Positions 32,186-41,045 are shown, counted from the first letter of the stretch. The stretch: 64,000 bases of DNA from Microbacterium sediminis (GCF_004564075.1 NZ_CP038256.1:434001-498000); one strand, 5' to 3'. Made by a program: numbers and translations. Notes: generated from the sequence alone by a model not told the origin.

Positions 32186-33414
32186 TTGACCAGTCTGCCC
32201 TCCTCGAGCTGCTCGGGGAACTGAAGCTCACCGGCACCACCGACCGCATCCGAGCCGCGACCGAGCGGCTCTACCAGGAGCTGATCGACGCGGAGACAGC
32301 CGCATTCATCGGCGCCGCCCCCTACGAGCGCACGAGCGAGCGCACGACTACCCGCAACGGTTCCCGGCCGCGGGTGCTGTCGACCACGGCTGGGGATCTG
32401 GAGTTGCGGATCCCGAAGTTGCGGCAGGGGTCGTTCTTCCCGTCGCTGCTGGAGCGGCGCCGCCGGGTCGACCAAGCCTTGTTCGCGGTCGTGATGGAGG
32501 CCTACCTCCACGGCGTCTCAACCCGGAAGGTCGATGACCTCGTCAAAGCGCTCGGCGCTGACACTGGCATCTCGAAGTCCGAGGTGTCCCGCATCTGCCA
32601 AGGGCTCGACGCCGAGGTCGCATCGTTCCGCGACCGCTCGCTGTCTGACATCGCCTACCCCTACGTGTTCCTCGACGCGACCTACTGCAAGGTCCGCATC
32701 GACCACCGTGTCGTGTCCCAGGCGGTCGTCGTCGCGATCGGCGTCGCCGCTGACGGGCGGCGGGTCGTGCTGGGCTTCGATGTCGGAGACAGCGAGACCG
32801 AGGAGTTCTGGAAGCAGTTCCTGCGCTCGTTGAAGACACGAGGTCTGGGCGGGGTGAAGCTGGTGATCTCCGACGCCCACGCCGGACTGAAGAAGGCCGC
32901 AGCGACCGTGTTGCAGGGCGCCGCCTGGCAGCGCTGCCGCGTCCACTTCATGCGCAACGTCCTGACCGCCCTCCCGAAGGGCCGGCAGGAGATGGTCGCC
33001 AGCGTGATCCGCACGATCTTCGCCCAACCCGACGCCGAGCACATCGATGCCCAGTTCGACGAAGTCGTGCGCATGATCGAGCGCGTCCACCCCAAGACCG
33101 CCGTGATGCTCACCGACGCCCGTGACGACATCCTCGCGTTCAAAGCGTTCCCCGCCCGGCATTGGCGACAGATCTGGTCCACGAACCCGCTGGAACGCCT
33201 CAATCGGGAGATCAAGCGCCGCACCGACGTCGTTGGCGTGTTCCCGAACAACGCCGCCCTGCTCCGCCTGGCCGGCTCCGTCCTCGTCGAGCAACACGAC
33301 GAATGGGAAGCCGCCGACCGCCGCTACTTCTCCGAAGCCTCCATGACCGAGCTCACCGCGACCACCCCCACCATCGACGAGGCGGTGATACTCCCCGAGA
33401 TCACCGCCGCCTAA
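32179..33414 (+). CDS. IS256-family (mutator-type) transposase
   Basis: A 411-residue transposase. The catalytic Asp-Asp-Glu residues lie in YVFLDATYCKV, VKLVISDAHAGL and LERLNREIKRRT, and the QRCRVHFMRNVL motif typical of the mutator superfamily is present. The frame is intact and the length is normal, so the element may still move. Confidence 0.95.
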   Translation: MALDQSALLELLGELKLTGTTDRIRAATERLYQELIDAETAAFIGAAPYERTSERTTTRNGSRPRVLSTTAGDLELRIPKLRQGSFFPSLLERRRRVDQALFAVVMEAYLHGVSTRKVDDLVKALGADTGISKSEVSRICQGLDAEVASFRDRSLSDIAYPYVFLDATYCKVRIDHRVVSQAVVVAIGVAADGRRVVLGFDVGDSETEEFWKQFLRSLKTRGLGGVKLVISDAHAGLKKAAATVLQGAAWQRCRVHFMRNVLTALPKGRQEMVASVIRTIFAQPDAEHIDAQFDEVVRMIERVHPKTAVMLTDARDDILAFKAFPARHWRQIWSTNPLERLNREIKRRTDVVGVFPNNAALLRLAGSVLVEQHDEWEAADRRYFSEASMTELTATTPTIDEAVILPEITAA

Positions 33415-34589
33415 ACTAACGACAGCTGATCATCGCAACGAAGCGAAAGACCACCACTCAAACGGACGCGGCCCCGTGTCGAGACCGACTCTTCGTTCGC
33501 GGTCGCCTTGGTGACCGCTTGGAGGTACTCCTCGTCAGCGATCAACGACTCATACGCTTCGAGCCAGGAGCTCGTGTCGATAGCCTCCCAGTCCGATCCT
33601 CCGAGTCTCGCCATGACGCCAACGAACACCGAGTCGAGGATTGCCGCATTCACCTGAGTGCCAAGACGGAAGGCGCGCCGTCCGAGCGCCTTATTGAGGA
33701 CCTGGGCGCTTGACCTGAACCGTTGCTTCAACGCAACGAGATCGATCCCCTCTCCCTTGCGATGGTTGCCGAGGAAGTCGTTGAGGAAGCTCTTCAGCGG
33801 CGCCGAGTACTCGTCCGAGGATTCGCTGAGAGCGAGTACGCGGAGGATTAGCTCCTGGTCTTTGAGTCTCGCGTTCTTAGCACCATACAGCGCGCGCCAA
33901 TCGCTGCCGTTGTTTAGCTCGCGGATGGCGTCCACGGTAGTCCCGCCGTACAGCGCCACACGAATCTCGTGAGGCTGCAGGTTTGTACCGCCCGAGTTCA
34001 GCCGCTCGAAGATCTGATAAACGCTCTCGTACTCGTCGACGGAAGCGGGCGAGCGGATGATCACGGCCTGGATGAATGTGTCGTCGAGCGCGCGCCGCTG
34101 CTCGTCTGTGAGCCCGGAGTATGTCAGACCCTTGAACTTGTCCTCCACGTTCGCAAGCTTGAACCTGTCACCAAAGAAGGCTGCGAGCGTCGTCAGTCGC
34201 TGCTGGCCGTCCAGCACAAGGTACTTTTTCCCGGGCTGCTCTACGAGGAAGATGCCTGGTACCGGGAACCCCAGCAGCAATGACTCGATGAACCGGTCCA
34301 TCTGGTTCCGGCTCCAGACGCGTCGTCGCTGGAAGCCTTGCGCTTTGGGATCAGGCAGCTCCACCTGCGGATCGAAGGCCGGAACGATGATCGCTTCGGC
34401 GTTGAACCTGCGCACCAGCCCATGCACGTCGAACTCCGTGCCGAAATAAGTTAGCGGTGCAGTGTTCCGAGCAGCAGCCTCGGACTCGTCGACGTCCAGG
34501 ACGTCATCGACGTTGACGAGATCGTCTGAGCTGACGTCGTTGGGTTGAGGGGCCGAGTCGTCCAGGTTGCCGTGCGCGTCCGTGGTCAC
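33411..34589 (-). CDS. DUF262-domain protein with IS256-altered C-terminus
   Basis: A 392-residue protein from a GTG start. The DUF262 nucleotide-binding/nuclease region contains RNQMDRFIESLLLGFPVPGIFL and the hallmark YLVLDGQQRLTTL, then FERLNSGGTNLQPHEIR. DUF262 (GmrSD N-terminal, ParB-like fold) proteins pair with HEPN proteins in predicted anti-phage systems. The last 12 native residues are replaced by about 20 encoded by the IS256 end. The loss is small, so activity may persist, but co-translation with HEPN is lost. Codon use is less G+C-rich than the chromosome to the right. Confidence 0.82.
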   Translation of the reverse strand: MTTDAHGNLDDSAPQPNDVSSDDLVNVDDVLDVDESEAAARNTAPLTYFGTEFDVHGLVRRFNAEAIIVPAFDPQVELPDPKAQGFQRRRVWSRNQMDRFIESLLLGFPVPGIFLVEQPGKKYLVLDGQQRLTTLAAFFGDRFKLANVEDKFKGLTYSGLTDEQRRALDDTFIQAVIIRSPASVDEYESVYQIFERLNSGGTNLQPHEIRVALYGGTTVDAIRELNNGSDWRALYGAKNARLKDQELILRVLALSESSDEYSAPLKSFLNDFLGNHRKGEGIDLVALKQRFRSSAQVLNKALGRRAFRLGTQVNAAILDSVFVGVMARLGGSDWEAIDTSSWLEAYESLIADEEYLQAVTKATANEESVSTRGRVRLSGGLSLRCDDQLSLV

Positions 34590-34776
34590 TCTGTGATGGT
34601 ATCCGTGGGGTTGCAACACGGCCTTGTTCGAGGTGCCGAAGGCGAGGGGCGCATGCGAAGAAAATGCGAACATTCGAACGCTCGTGAGCATCCATGAACC
34701 AACGCGAACGCGCCCGTGAACCCCGGCGAATCCACGGAGAGCCCTTGACCACCAGCGACTGAAGGCATGGACGCGG
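34590..34776. other. Gene-free ICE end between DUF262 and att site
   Basis: No convincing gene, RNA or operator is seen. The sequence ends in a region that replaces the 5' part of the tRNA-Ser gene. No integrase gene lies at this end. Confidence 0.5.
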
Positions 34777-34801
34777 GGTTCAAATCCCTCCGTCTCCGCC
34801 A
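34777..34801 (+). other. Probable attachment site: 3' end of a tRNA-Ser gene
   Basis: The stretch GGTTCAAATCCCTCC followed by GTCTCCGCCA is a T-loop, acceptor 3' strand and CCA of a tRNA-Ser. No matching 5' acceptor strand or anticodon arm lies upstream, so this is only the 3' fragment left at one side of a tRNA-targeted integration. A strong terminator follows directly, as after a real tRNA gene. Confidence 0.75.
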
Positions 34802-34803
34802 CA

Positions 34804-34836
34804 CGAGAAGGGCCCCCGGGATGGGGGCCCTTCTCG
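34804..34836 (+). terminator. Rho-independent terminator of the tRNA-Ser locus
   Basis: CGAGAAGGGCCCCC pairs with GGGGGCCCTTCTCG around a 5-nt loop. It immediately follows the tRNA fragment and belongs to the chromosomal side of the junction. Confidence 0.85.
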
Positions 34837-34890
34837 CGTCTTCGGGAACTCAGCGGGATTTGAGGAGGAGCGCGCACGGATGCGCGCGAC

Positions 34891-34912
34891 GGGGTCCCTC
34901 CGTCTCCGCTAT
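34891..34912 (+). other. Second decayed tRNA-Ser 3' fragment (old att scar)
   Basis: TCCCTCCGTCTCCGC (34895-34909) is identical to 34785-34799 in the first att fragment but the T-loop is lost. Another hairpin terminator follows at once. It looks like a scar of an earlier integration at the same tRNA gene. Confidence 0.6.
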
Positions 34913-34915
34913 GTG

Positions 34916-34940
34916 AAGCCCCCTCCTCGCGAGGGGGCTT
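34916..34940 (+). terminator. Hairpin terminator after second tRNA fragment
   Basis: AAGCCCCCTC and GAGGGGGCTT form a 10-bp stem around CTCGC, followed by a short T run. Confidence 0.75.
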
Positions 34941-35037
34941 TCGCGTTGGGGAAGAGGCTGGCGCGGCGAGCGCGCGGTCCCCTAGCGTGACGGCGGGGAG
35001 GGATCCACCGCTGGTTCTACTCGATGGGGAGTAACAC

Positions 35038-36993
35038 ATGCGCAGGACGAGAACCGCGATCGCCGCTTTTGCCGCGATCGCGCTCGCTGGTTCCGGGACG
35101 ACCGCCGCGGCCGCCGACGGGGGTGAGAGGGTCGTGCTCTGCGAAGATGTGCGCGAGGCATACGCCGACTTCGTCGCCTCGGAGCGGGGGCAGCTCATCG
35201 AGCGGCAGATCAAGATGGCGTCGCCGAGCTTCTACCTGGCCGATGTGGCCCGCGGGATCGACGACACCGGGGCGGATCCGGCCGACTACTGGTACGTGCG
35301 CATCGGTCTGCACGACGACGGCATGTCGCTCGCGCCGCAGGCGACGCTCTTCGCCAACCTGCAGCGGCTGAAGAAGGCCGGTGCGATCGAGGATGTCAAC
35401 TCCGCGCTCGTCGCCAACCTCGGGCACACCGAGAACGTCAGCACGGCGGAGGCCTTCGCCTGGATGGACGACCTCCTCGCCGAGGCCGGCCCTTCTGACC
35501 CCGTTGAGGTGGAGCCGCAGACGGGGTGGTGGGACGTCACGACGTACGCGGGCGGATCGATCACCGAGGCGCCCAACGGCACCGTGACCTCGTCCACCGA
35601 CACGGGATCCCGCACCCTCACAGTCACGCTCGACGGCGAGCCGTTCACCGTGACGCACTACTGGGGCTACTACGCCGCCGATCCCAACAGCCCGGCGCAG
35701 AAGATCAGCATCTACGTGCCCGAGAACGTCCGCGACGACAGCCCGACATATTTCCGCACGAACAACAGCGGCTGGACCCAGAACCCGTTCCGCGGCACGC
35801 TCGTCGACGGTGGCGCGTACGAGACCGGCAACCTCACGTACAACACCACGCAGGGCCCCGACGCCTACGCGGAGCTGCTCGATCGCGGCACGATCATCGT
35901 GTCGTACGGCGCGCGCAGCCGCGCGGACGCTCCCGTCGACGGCGTCTACCAGGGCCACTCGCCGGCCACGATGACCGACACCAAGGCGGCCCTGCGCTTC
36001 CTCGCGCACAACCAGGTCTACGGCAGCCTGCCGGGCCACCCCGAGCGCGTGATCATCACCGGCATGAGCGGCGGCGGGGCGCTCACGGCTGTGGTTGCGG
36101 CGAGCGGCAACAGCTCCGACTATTACCCGTCGCTCGCGGAGATCGGCGCGCTCGGGATCACCGAGACGGACGGCGGCTACGAGAACGATCCGCTGACCGG
36201 CGACGACGTCTTCGCCACGTTCTCGAGCGCGCCGATGATCGAGCAGGACATCGCGAGCGAGGCGCACGAGTGGATGTACTACCCGACCCGGCAGAAGGTC
36301 GCCGACGGCGAGTTCGCCGACGCGGAGGGCATCACGAACGGGCGCAACAACCCGGAGCGGCTCGCGGACTGGCAGCTGCTCGCCTCCGCGGTGCTGTCGC
36401 AGGACGACGGCTACCCGGCGCACCTCGAGAGCCTCGGTCTGAAGGTGAAGGACATCCAGCGCACGATGCTCGACATGGTCGCCACCTCGCTGGAGCGCCT
36501 GCTCAACGAGGGCGTCACGTACCGTCCCGAGCTGTTCGATGTCACGACGATCACGAACCGCGCGCAGGCGGAGGAGGCGCTCAAGACACACCTGCGCTTT
36601 GCGATGAACAACCCCGTGCCCGGGTTCGAGGAGCTGCCGCTCGACTGGTTCACCGTCTCGGGCAAGCCCGGGGCGTTCAAGGTCGTGATCACGCCGAACC
36701 AGTGGGCGACCGTGAACGAGTACATGTACTGGAGCGCGCAGTTCGTGAAGAACCCACCCGCGACCGACCAGGACGGCCTGGTGAGCAACCTCGGCGGCGC
36801 CCCGGGCTACAGCGAGAGCAGCCTCTACGGCGGGCCGGACGAGCCGTACAACCACGTCTCCGCGGTGGCGTGGGCGCTCGACGTGGCGAACTGGCCGGCA
36901 CTCGGCCTCACGCCGAGCACGAACCCGGACAACGCCGCGCGTCAGGCCGAGAACGCCGAGCTCGCAAAGACCCTCTTCGAGGTCGCCGGCTGA
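35038..36993 (+). CDS. Secreted alpha/beta hydrolase-fold protein
   Basis: A 651-residue exported protein with a signal peptide ending near AAAA (residue 26) and GGGGAG before the ATG. The nucleophile elbow GMSGGGALTA is near residue 344; upstream is an oxyanion-like YWGYYAAD and SIYVPEN segment. The layout fits tannase/feruloyl-esterase-like or other large secreted esterases, but the Asp and His of the triad cannot be assigned with confidence. It is the first chromosomal gene right of the att scars and has its own terminator. Confidence 0.7.
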   Translation: MRRTRTAIAAFAAIALAGSGTTAAAADGGERVVLCEDVREAYADFVASERGQLIERQIKMASPSFYLADVARGIDDTGADPADYWYVRIGLHDDGMSLAPQATLFANLQRLKKAGAIEDVNSALVANLGHTENVSTAEAFAWMDDLLAEAGPSDPVEVEPQTGWWDVTTYAGGSITEAPNGTVTSSTDTGSRTLTVTLDGEPFTVTHYWGYYAADPNSPAQKISIYVPENVRDDSPTYFRTNNSGWTQNPFRGTLVDGGAYETGNLTYNTTQGPDAYAELLDRGTIIVSYGARSRADAPVDGVYQGHSPATMTDTKAALRFLAHNQVYGSLPGHPERVIITGMSGGGALTAVVAASGNSSDYYPSLAEIGALGITETDGGYENDPLTGDDVFATFSSAPMIEQDIASEAHEWMYYPTRQKVADGEFADAEGITNGRNNPERLADWQLLASAVLSQDDGYPAHLESLGLKVKDIQRTMLDMVATSLERLLNEGVTYRPELFDVTTITNRAQAEEALKTHLRFAMNNPVPGFEELPLDWFTVSGKPGAFKVVITPNQWATVNEYMYWSAQFVKNPPATDQDGLVSNLGGAPGYSESSLYGGPDEPYNHVSAVAWALDVANWPALGLTPSTNPDNAARQAENAELAKTLFEVAG

Positions 36994-37004
36994 GTCGCGA
37001 CGAC

Positions 37005-37040
37005 CAGGGGCCGGGCACCGTGTGGTGTCCGGCCCCTCTG
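37005..37040. terminator. Bidirectional terminator between convergent genes
   Basis: CAGGGGCCGGGCACC pairs with GGTGTCCGGCCCCTCTG around GTGT, with one mismatch. It serves the hydrolase gene and the convergent MinD-like gene. Confidence 0.85.
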
Positions 37041-37050
37041 GTGTGGATGC

Positions 37051-38535
37051 TTACTTCGCGAGGCCGCGGGCGATCGCGGCCGTCGCGGCGAGCCAGGCGC
37101 GCTGGGTCTCGGGCCGCAGCGCCCGGTAGTGCAGCTGCGCGGCGCCCATGGCCGGGTCGTAGGGGATGCGCACGACCTCGCGCACCAGGTCGCGGTAGCC
37201 GTCCTCGATCCGGCGGATCTCGGCCGCCGTGGCCTTCTCGTCCGACTGGCTCACGACCGTGACCGCGTTGCTCGCGAGCGCCGCGGAGCGCTCGTCGCGC
37301 TCGGCGAGGGCCTCGAGCAGCAGCGCACCGGCCTCGGCGTGCTCGGCGCGCGACGAGGTCGCGACGACGAGCTGATCGGTGTGGTCGATCATCCGCAGCC
37401 ACATCGGATCGGACTCGTCGTTGCCCGAGTCCATCACGATGATCCGGTAGTACTTGGCGGCGACGGCGTGGATCCGGTCGACGTCGTCCGACGAGACACG
37501 CTGCTGGCTGGCGAGAACCATCGGCTGCGAGCGGAGCACGTCGTACTTGTCGCGGGTCTGGTGGTGCACGTAGCGGGCGAGCTCGGACGACTGCGCGTTG
37601 GTCGACAGCAGGCGCTCGGTCTCGGGCAGCAGATCGTGCAGGGTCGCGTCGTGCGGGCCCTGCTCGGTGCGCCAGCCCAGCGTGCCGCGGGTCTGGTTGT
37701 TGTCCCAGGCGAGCACGCCCGCGCCGCCGTAGCGGGCGAAGACGGCCGAGGTCAGGATCGTCGTGGGCGTCTTGTTCGCGCCGCCCTTGCCGTTGACGAC
37801 GGCGATCGTGCGCGGGCCGGGGAAGTGCTGCGAGACCGCGGCCTGATCCTCGCGCTCGGCCCGCTCGGCCGCGCCGGGCGACACCTTCACGCCCATGCGG
37901 CTCAGCGCGCCGCGGAAGCCGCGCGTGGCCGGCTCCTCGAGGCGCTCGGGCGCGATGAACGAGCGGCGCGACTGCGGCGAGATCTGGCGGGCGGCGGGCA
38001 TCGCGACCGGGGGAGTCTGCGTCGGCAGGGGCATCGGCATCGGGGTCGGCGCCGCGGCCGGCTCGGGGGCGGGATCGGCGGCCGGGGTGCGGATCGGCTC
38101 GATGTCCTCGGGCGTGGCGGCCGGGGCCTCGGCGGACGCGTCGTCGGCGACGACGGGCACGTGGCTCGTGCGGCGGGGTCCGGCGGGCTCGGCGTCGTCG
38201 GCGGGGGCGGTCATGCCGGGTACGGCCTCGATCACGGGCGTGGCCTCATTCGTGTCGTCGTCGGGGAAGTCCGCGTCGTCCGTCTCGTCCACGGCGTCGA
38301 CCTTGCCGTCGGGGTGGACGATCAGCGGCCAGGTGGAGTCCGGCTCCTCGACCGTCACGCGCACGGGTCGCTGCAGCTTCTGGGCGGTGTCGGCGCAGAA
38401 CCGCACGACCTCGCGGCGGGCGTTCTCGGCGGAGGTGGTGTCGATGGGGTGCTCCGTGCCGTTCATCGTGAGCACGCCGCTGCCGTCGGCGTCGATGCGT
38501 GCCGAGATCACAGGCCAGGTGGGCACGTGGAGCAT
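37051..38535 (-). CDS. MinD/ParA-like ATPase with long N-terminal extension
   Basis: A 494-residue protein. About 245 N-terminal residues form a small beta-rich domain followed by an acidic, Pro/Ala-rich linker. The ATPase domain has VVNGKGGANKTPTT, a deviant Walker A box in which the usual GKT is NKT, then AWDNNQTRGTLGWRTEQG and VMDSGNDESDPMWLRM. It is clearly paralogous to the interrupted ICE gene at 18906-21491. The partner is unknown. It is divergent from GAPDH over a 223-bp gap. Confidence 0.82.
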   Translation of the reverse strand: MLHVPTWPVISARIDADGSGVLTMNGTEHPIDTTSAENARREVVRFCADTAQKLQRPVRVTVEEPDSTWPLIVHPDGKVDAVDETDDADFPDDDTNEATPVIEAVPGMTAPADDAEPAGPRRTSHVPVVADDASAEAPAATPEDIEPIRTPAADPAPEPAAAPTPMPMPLPTQTPPVAMPAARQISPQSRRSFIAPERLEEPATRGFRGALSRMGVKVSPGAAERAEREDQAAVSQHFPGPRTIAVVNGKGGANKTPTTILTSAVFARYGGAGVLAWDNNQTRGTLGWRTEQGPHDATLHDLLPETERLLSTNAQSSELARYVHHQTRDKYDVLRSQPMVLASQQRVSSDDVDRIHAVAAKYYRIIVMDSGNDESDPMWLRMIDHTDQLVVATSSRAEHAEAGALLLEALAERDERSAALASNAVTVVSQSDEKATAAEIRRIEDGYRDLVREVVRIPYDPAMGAAQLHYRALRPETQRAWLAATAAIARGLAK

Positions 38536-38758
38536 ATGCGGATCCCCCTCAGGACGGCTCCCGACTGTCGACCGGGATACCTCACTAGCCTACGGTGTGG
38601 CTCCCCGGGCACCCTAGCCATGCGCGCGGCTCGTTTTCCGCGCCGCCCCGCCTTGTCGGATCCGAAAGATCGTCGATTCTTGCGCGCCTCGCTCCCGATA
38701 AGTCGTCGCGCGGCCTTCCTACGATGGAAAGGCAGATCGCGCTGACTGAAGGAGAGTC

Positions 38759-40252
38759 GTGAGCCAGTACGAAGAGCAGCAGGCGCAGTGGGTCGCCCGC
38801 GAGGAACTCGCGGAGCGGATGATCCCCCTCATCGGACGCCTGTATCGCGAGCACGGCATCGTCCCCTCGATCCACGGCCGCCGTCTCATCAACAGCTCGC
38901 CGATCGACATCCTCAAGGCCCACCGGTTCGCCCGCCTCACGAGCGACGAGGTGCTCAACCCGGCCAAGACCCTCGCGGTGCTCGAGACGCTCGAGAGCCT
39001 GAGCCTCGGATCGGCGTCCATCGACATCGCCCGCCTGGTCTCGCGCTTCGACGAGCAGGGCGGCTCGTACGAGGGCGACGCGCTCGCCGACTTCCTGCGG
39101 TCGGAGCTGGCCGAGGTCGTCGGCGCCGAGGCGCCGAAGCCCACCGACGTGGTGCTCTACGGCTTCGGGCGCATCGGCCGCCTCGTCGCGCGCATCCTCA
39201 TCGCCCACGCGGGCAAGGGCTCGGGCCTGCGGCTGCGCGCGATCGTCGTGCGCAAGGGCGGCGACAGCGACCTCAAGAAGCGCGCGAGCCTGCTGCGCCG
39301 CGACTCGGTGCACGGCTCGTTCCAGGGATCGATCGAGGTCGACGAGGAGTCGCAGACGATTCTCGCCAACGGCACCCTCATCCAGGTGATCTACTCGGAC
39401 GACCCCGCGTCGATCGACTACACGCAGTACGGCATCGACGACGCGATCGTCGTGGACAACACCGGCCGCTGGCGCGACGAGGAGGGGCTGGGCCAGCATC
39501 TGCGCTCGAAGGGCGTCGCGCGCGTGCTGCTCACCGCGCCGGGCAAGGGCGACATCAAGAACATCGTCTACGGCATCAACAGCGACGAGATCGAGCCCGG
39601 CGACACGATCCTCTCGGCCGCCTCGTGCACGACGAACGCGATCACCCCCGTCCTGGCCGCCCTCGACGAGGCGTACGGCGTCGACCGCGGGCACGTCGAG
39701 ACGGTGCACTCGTTCACCAACGATCAGAACCTCATCGACAACTTCCACAAGGGCGATCGCCGCGGCCGCGCCGCCACCCTCAACATGGTCATCACCGAGA
39801 CCGGCGCCGCCAAGGCCGTGGCCAAGGCGCTGCCCCAGCTGAAGGGCAGGCTCACGGGATCGGCGATCCGCGTGCCCACGCCCGACGTCTCGCTGGCGAT
39901 CCTCAACCTGACGCTGCGCCGCGCCGTGACCAAGGACGAGATCAACGCCTACCTGCGCCAGACCTCGCTGACCTCGCCGCTGCGCCAGCAGATCGACTAC
40001 ATCGAATCGCCCGAGGTCGTCTCCACCGACTTCGTCGGCAACAACCGGGCGGGCATCGTCGACGGCCTCGCCACGATCGCGAACGGCGACGAGAGCGTCG
40101 TGCTCTACGTCTGGTACGACAACGAGTTCGGCTACTCGTGCCAGGTGGTGCGGGTCATCGAGAAGATGGCCGGCGCGCACCCGATCATCCTCCCCGAGCG
40201 CGAGCCGGTGCGCGTCGAGGCGGTGCCGGCCTCGGTCGAGGCCGCGGTCTGA
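38759..40252 (+). CDS. gap: Glyceraldehyde-3-phosphate dehydrogenase, long form
   Basis: A 497-residue GAPDH: about 125 residues of extra helical N-terminus (MSQYEEQQAQWVAREELAER...), then the NAD-binding domain (YGFGRIGRLVAR) and the catalytic Cys in SAASCTTNAITP near residue 290, His in HSFTNDQ, and the C-terminal WYDNEFGYSCQ. Long GAPDH forms like this are known in actinobacteria and are distinct from the roughly 335-residue glycolytic enzyme. The GTG start has GAAGGAGAG upstream. It may favour the gluconeogenic direction or NADP; the sequence does not decide. Confidence 0.93.
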   Translation: MSQYEEQQAQWVAREELAERMIPLIGRLYREHGIVPSIHGRRLINSSPIDILKAHRFARLTSDEVLNPAKTLAVLETLESLSLGSASIDIARLVSRFDEQGGSYEGDALADFLRSELAEVVGAEAPKPTDVVLYGFGRIGRLVARILIAHAGKGSGLRLRAIVVRKGGDSDLKKRASLLRRDSVHGSFQGSIEVDEESQTILANGTLIQVIYSDDPASIDYTQYGIDDAIVVDNTGRWRDEEGLGQHLRSKGVARVLLTAPGKGDIKNIVYGINSDEIEPGDTILSAASCTTNAITPVLAALDEAYGVDRGHVETVHSFTNDQNLIDNFHKGDRRGRAATLNMVITETGAAKAVAKALPQLKGRLTGSAIRVPTPDVSLAILNLTLRRAVTKDEINAYLRQTSLTSPLRQQIDYIESPEVVSTDFVGNNRAGIVDGLATIANGDESVVLYVWYDNEFGYSCQVVRVIEKMAGAHPIILPEREPVRVEAVPASVEAAV

Positions 40253-40262
40253 CCCCCGACGC

Positions 40263-40300
40263 AGAGCCCCCTTGCCGCCCGGCGGGCGGAAGGGGGCTCT
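40263..40300 (+). terminator. Rho-independent terminator after gap
   Basis: AGAGCCCCCTT pairs with AAGGGGGCTCT; a G/C-rich inner stem lies between them. Confidence 0.88.
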
Positions 40301-40332
40301 CGTCTACCCTGGAGAGCGGAACGGAGGGGCCC

Positions 40333-40914
40333 GTGGGACGCAATGCCGATGCCATCGGAGAGGGCGTGGCGATCGCCCTGGCCGCGGCGCGCCTGCAGGT
40401 GAAGAACCGGATCCTCGTCAGCACGATCGCGGCCGGCTCGAACTTCGACCCCGACCTGTTCACCCCGGCCGCCCGCGAGGCGCTCGAGCGGCTGGCCGAC
40501 GAGGCCGAGCAATCGGCCGAGGCCGCCATGGCCGCCCGCAAGCGCGCCTGGGGCCGCCACTCGCAGCCGCACGGCACGCACGACTACCGTGACCGCGACG
40601 TGCGCAACCTCCGCCGCCGCGCCAAGCAGTCCGAGGGCGTCGCCAAGCAGCTGCGCGAGAAGGCCGCCGACGCGCGCGAGCTGCGGGCGCTCGTGGCCGC
40701 CGCGCGCGATGCCGCCTGGCACGACGTGGAGCTCAACCTGGATCGCCGGCTCACGATCGAGGCGATGCGCCCCGACGAGGACCCGGATTACGAGCGCATG
40801 CGCGACGCGCGCATGCAGGCGCTGCGCCTGGTCGACCTGCAGCGGCTCGCGGCCGACACCCGTGCCCGCCGCAAGGCCGCCAAGGCCGCGGCGAAGAGCG
40901 CGGAGCCGGCCTGA
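40333..40914 (+). CDS. Conserved coiled-coil protein of unknown function
   Basis: A 193-residue highly charged, Ala/Arg/Glu-rich helical protein from a GTG start with GGAGGGG upstream. It has no TM segment or signal. RDRDVRNLRRRAKQSEGVAKQLREKA and the Lys/Ala-rich tail (RRKAAKAAAKS) suggest a coiled coil with a nucleic-acid-binding end. No function recognised. Confidence 0.7.
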   Translation: MGRNADAIGEGVAIALAAARLQVKNRILVSTIAAGSNFDPDLFTPAAREALERLADEAEQSAEAAMAARKRAWGRHSQPHGTHDYRDRDVRNLRRRAKQSEGVAKQLREKAADARELRALVAAARDAAWHDVELNLDRRLTIEAMRPDEDPDYERMRDARMQALRLVDLQRLAADTRARRKAAKAAAKSAEPA

Positions 40915-40972
40915 TTTCACATCTCCGCGAAGCGTGATGTACGATGGACAGGTTGCTTCGGCAGCGGAAACT

Positions 40973-41045
40973 GCGCCCGTAGCTCAATGGATAGAGCATC
41001 TGACTACGGATCAGAAGGTTAGGGGTTCGAGTCCCTTCGGGCGCA
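40973..41045 (+). tRNA. tRNA-Arg (ACG anticodon)
   Basis: A 73-nt cloverleaf. The acceptor arm GCGCCCG pairs with CGGGCGC followed by discriminator A. The D arm contains AGCTCAATGGATAGAGC, the anticodon arm TCTGA-CTACGGA-TCAGA gives anticodon ACG, and the T arm has GGTTCGAGTCC. CCA is not encoded. Confidence 0.96.

Larger units (their letters stand above)
32057..33473 (+). mobile_element. IS256-family insertion sequence (1417 bp)
   Basis: Imperfect 30-bp terminal repeats share the block GTGGTGGTCTTTCG. The element is flanked by an 8-bp target duplication CCGTGTCG (32049-32056 and 33474-33481). Deleting the IS and one copy restores the DUF262 C-terminus as ESVSTRLRLAREKFAGL followed by a stop that overlaps the HEPN ATG. 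Confidence 0.92.

Noticed and set aside
34733..34801. A complete tRNA-Ser gene
   Set aside because: Only the T-loop and acceptor 3' strand are present; no matching 5' acceptor strand, D arm or anticodon arm can be placed upstream.
35017..36855. A 612-residue minus-strand reading frame opposite the secreted hydrolase
   Set aside because: It is a repetitive Arg/Val/His-rich shadow frame; the plus-strand protein has a signal peptide, GMSGGG motif and ribosome binding site.
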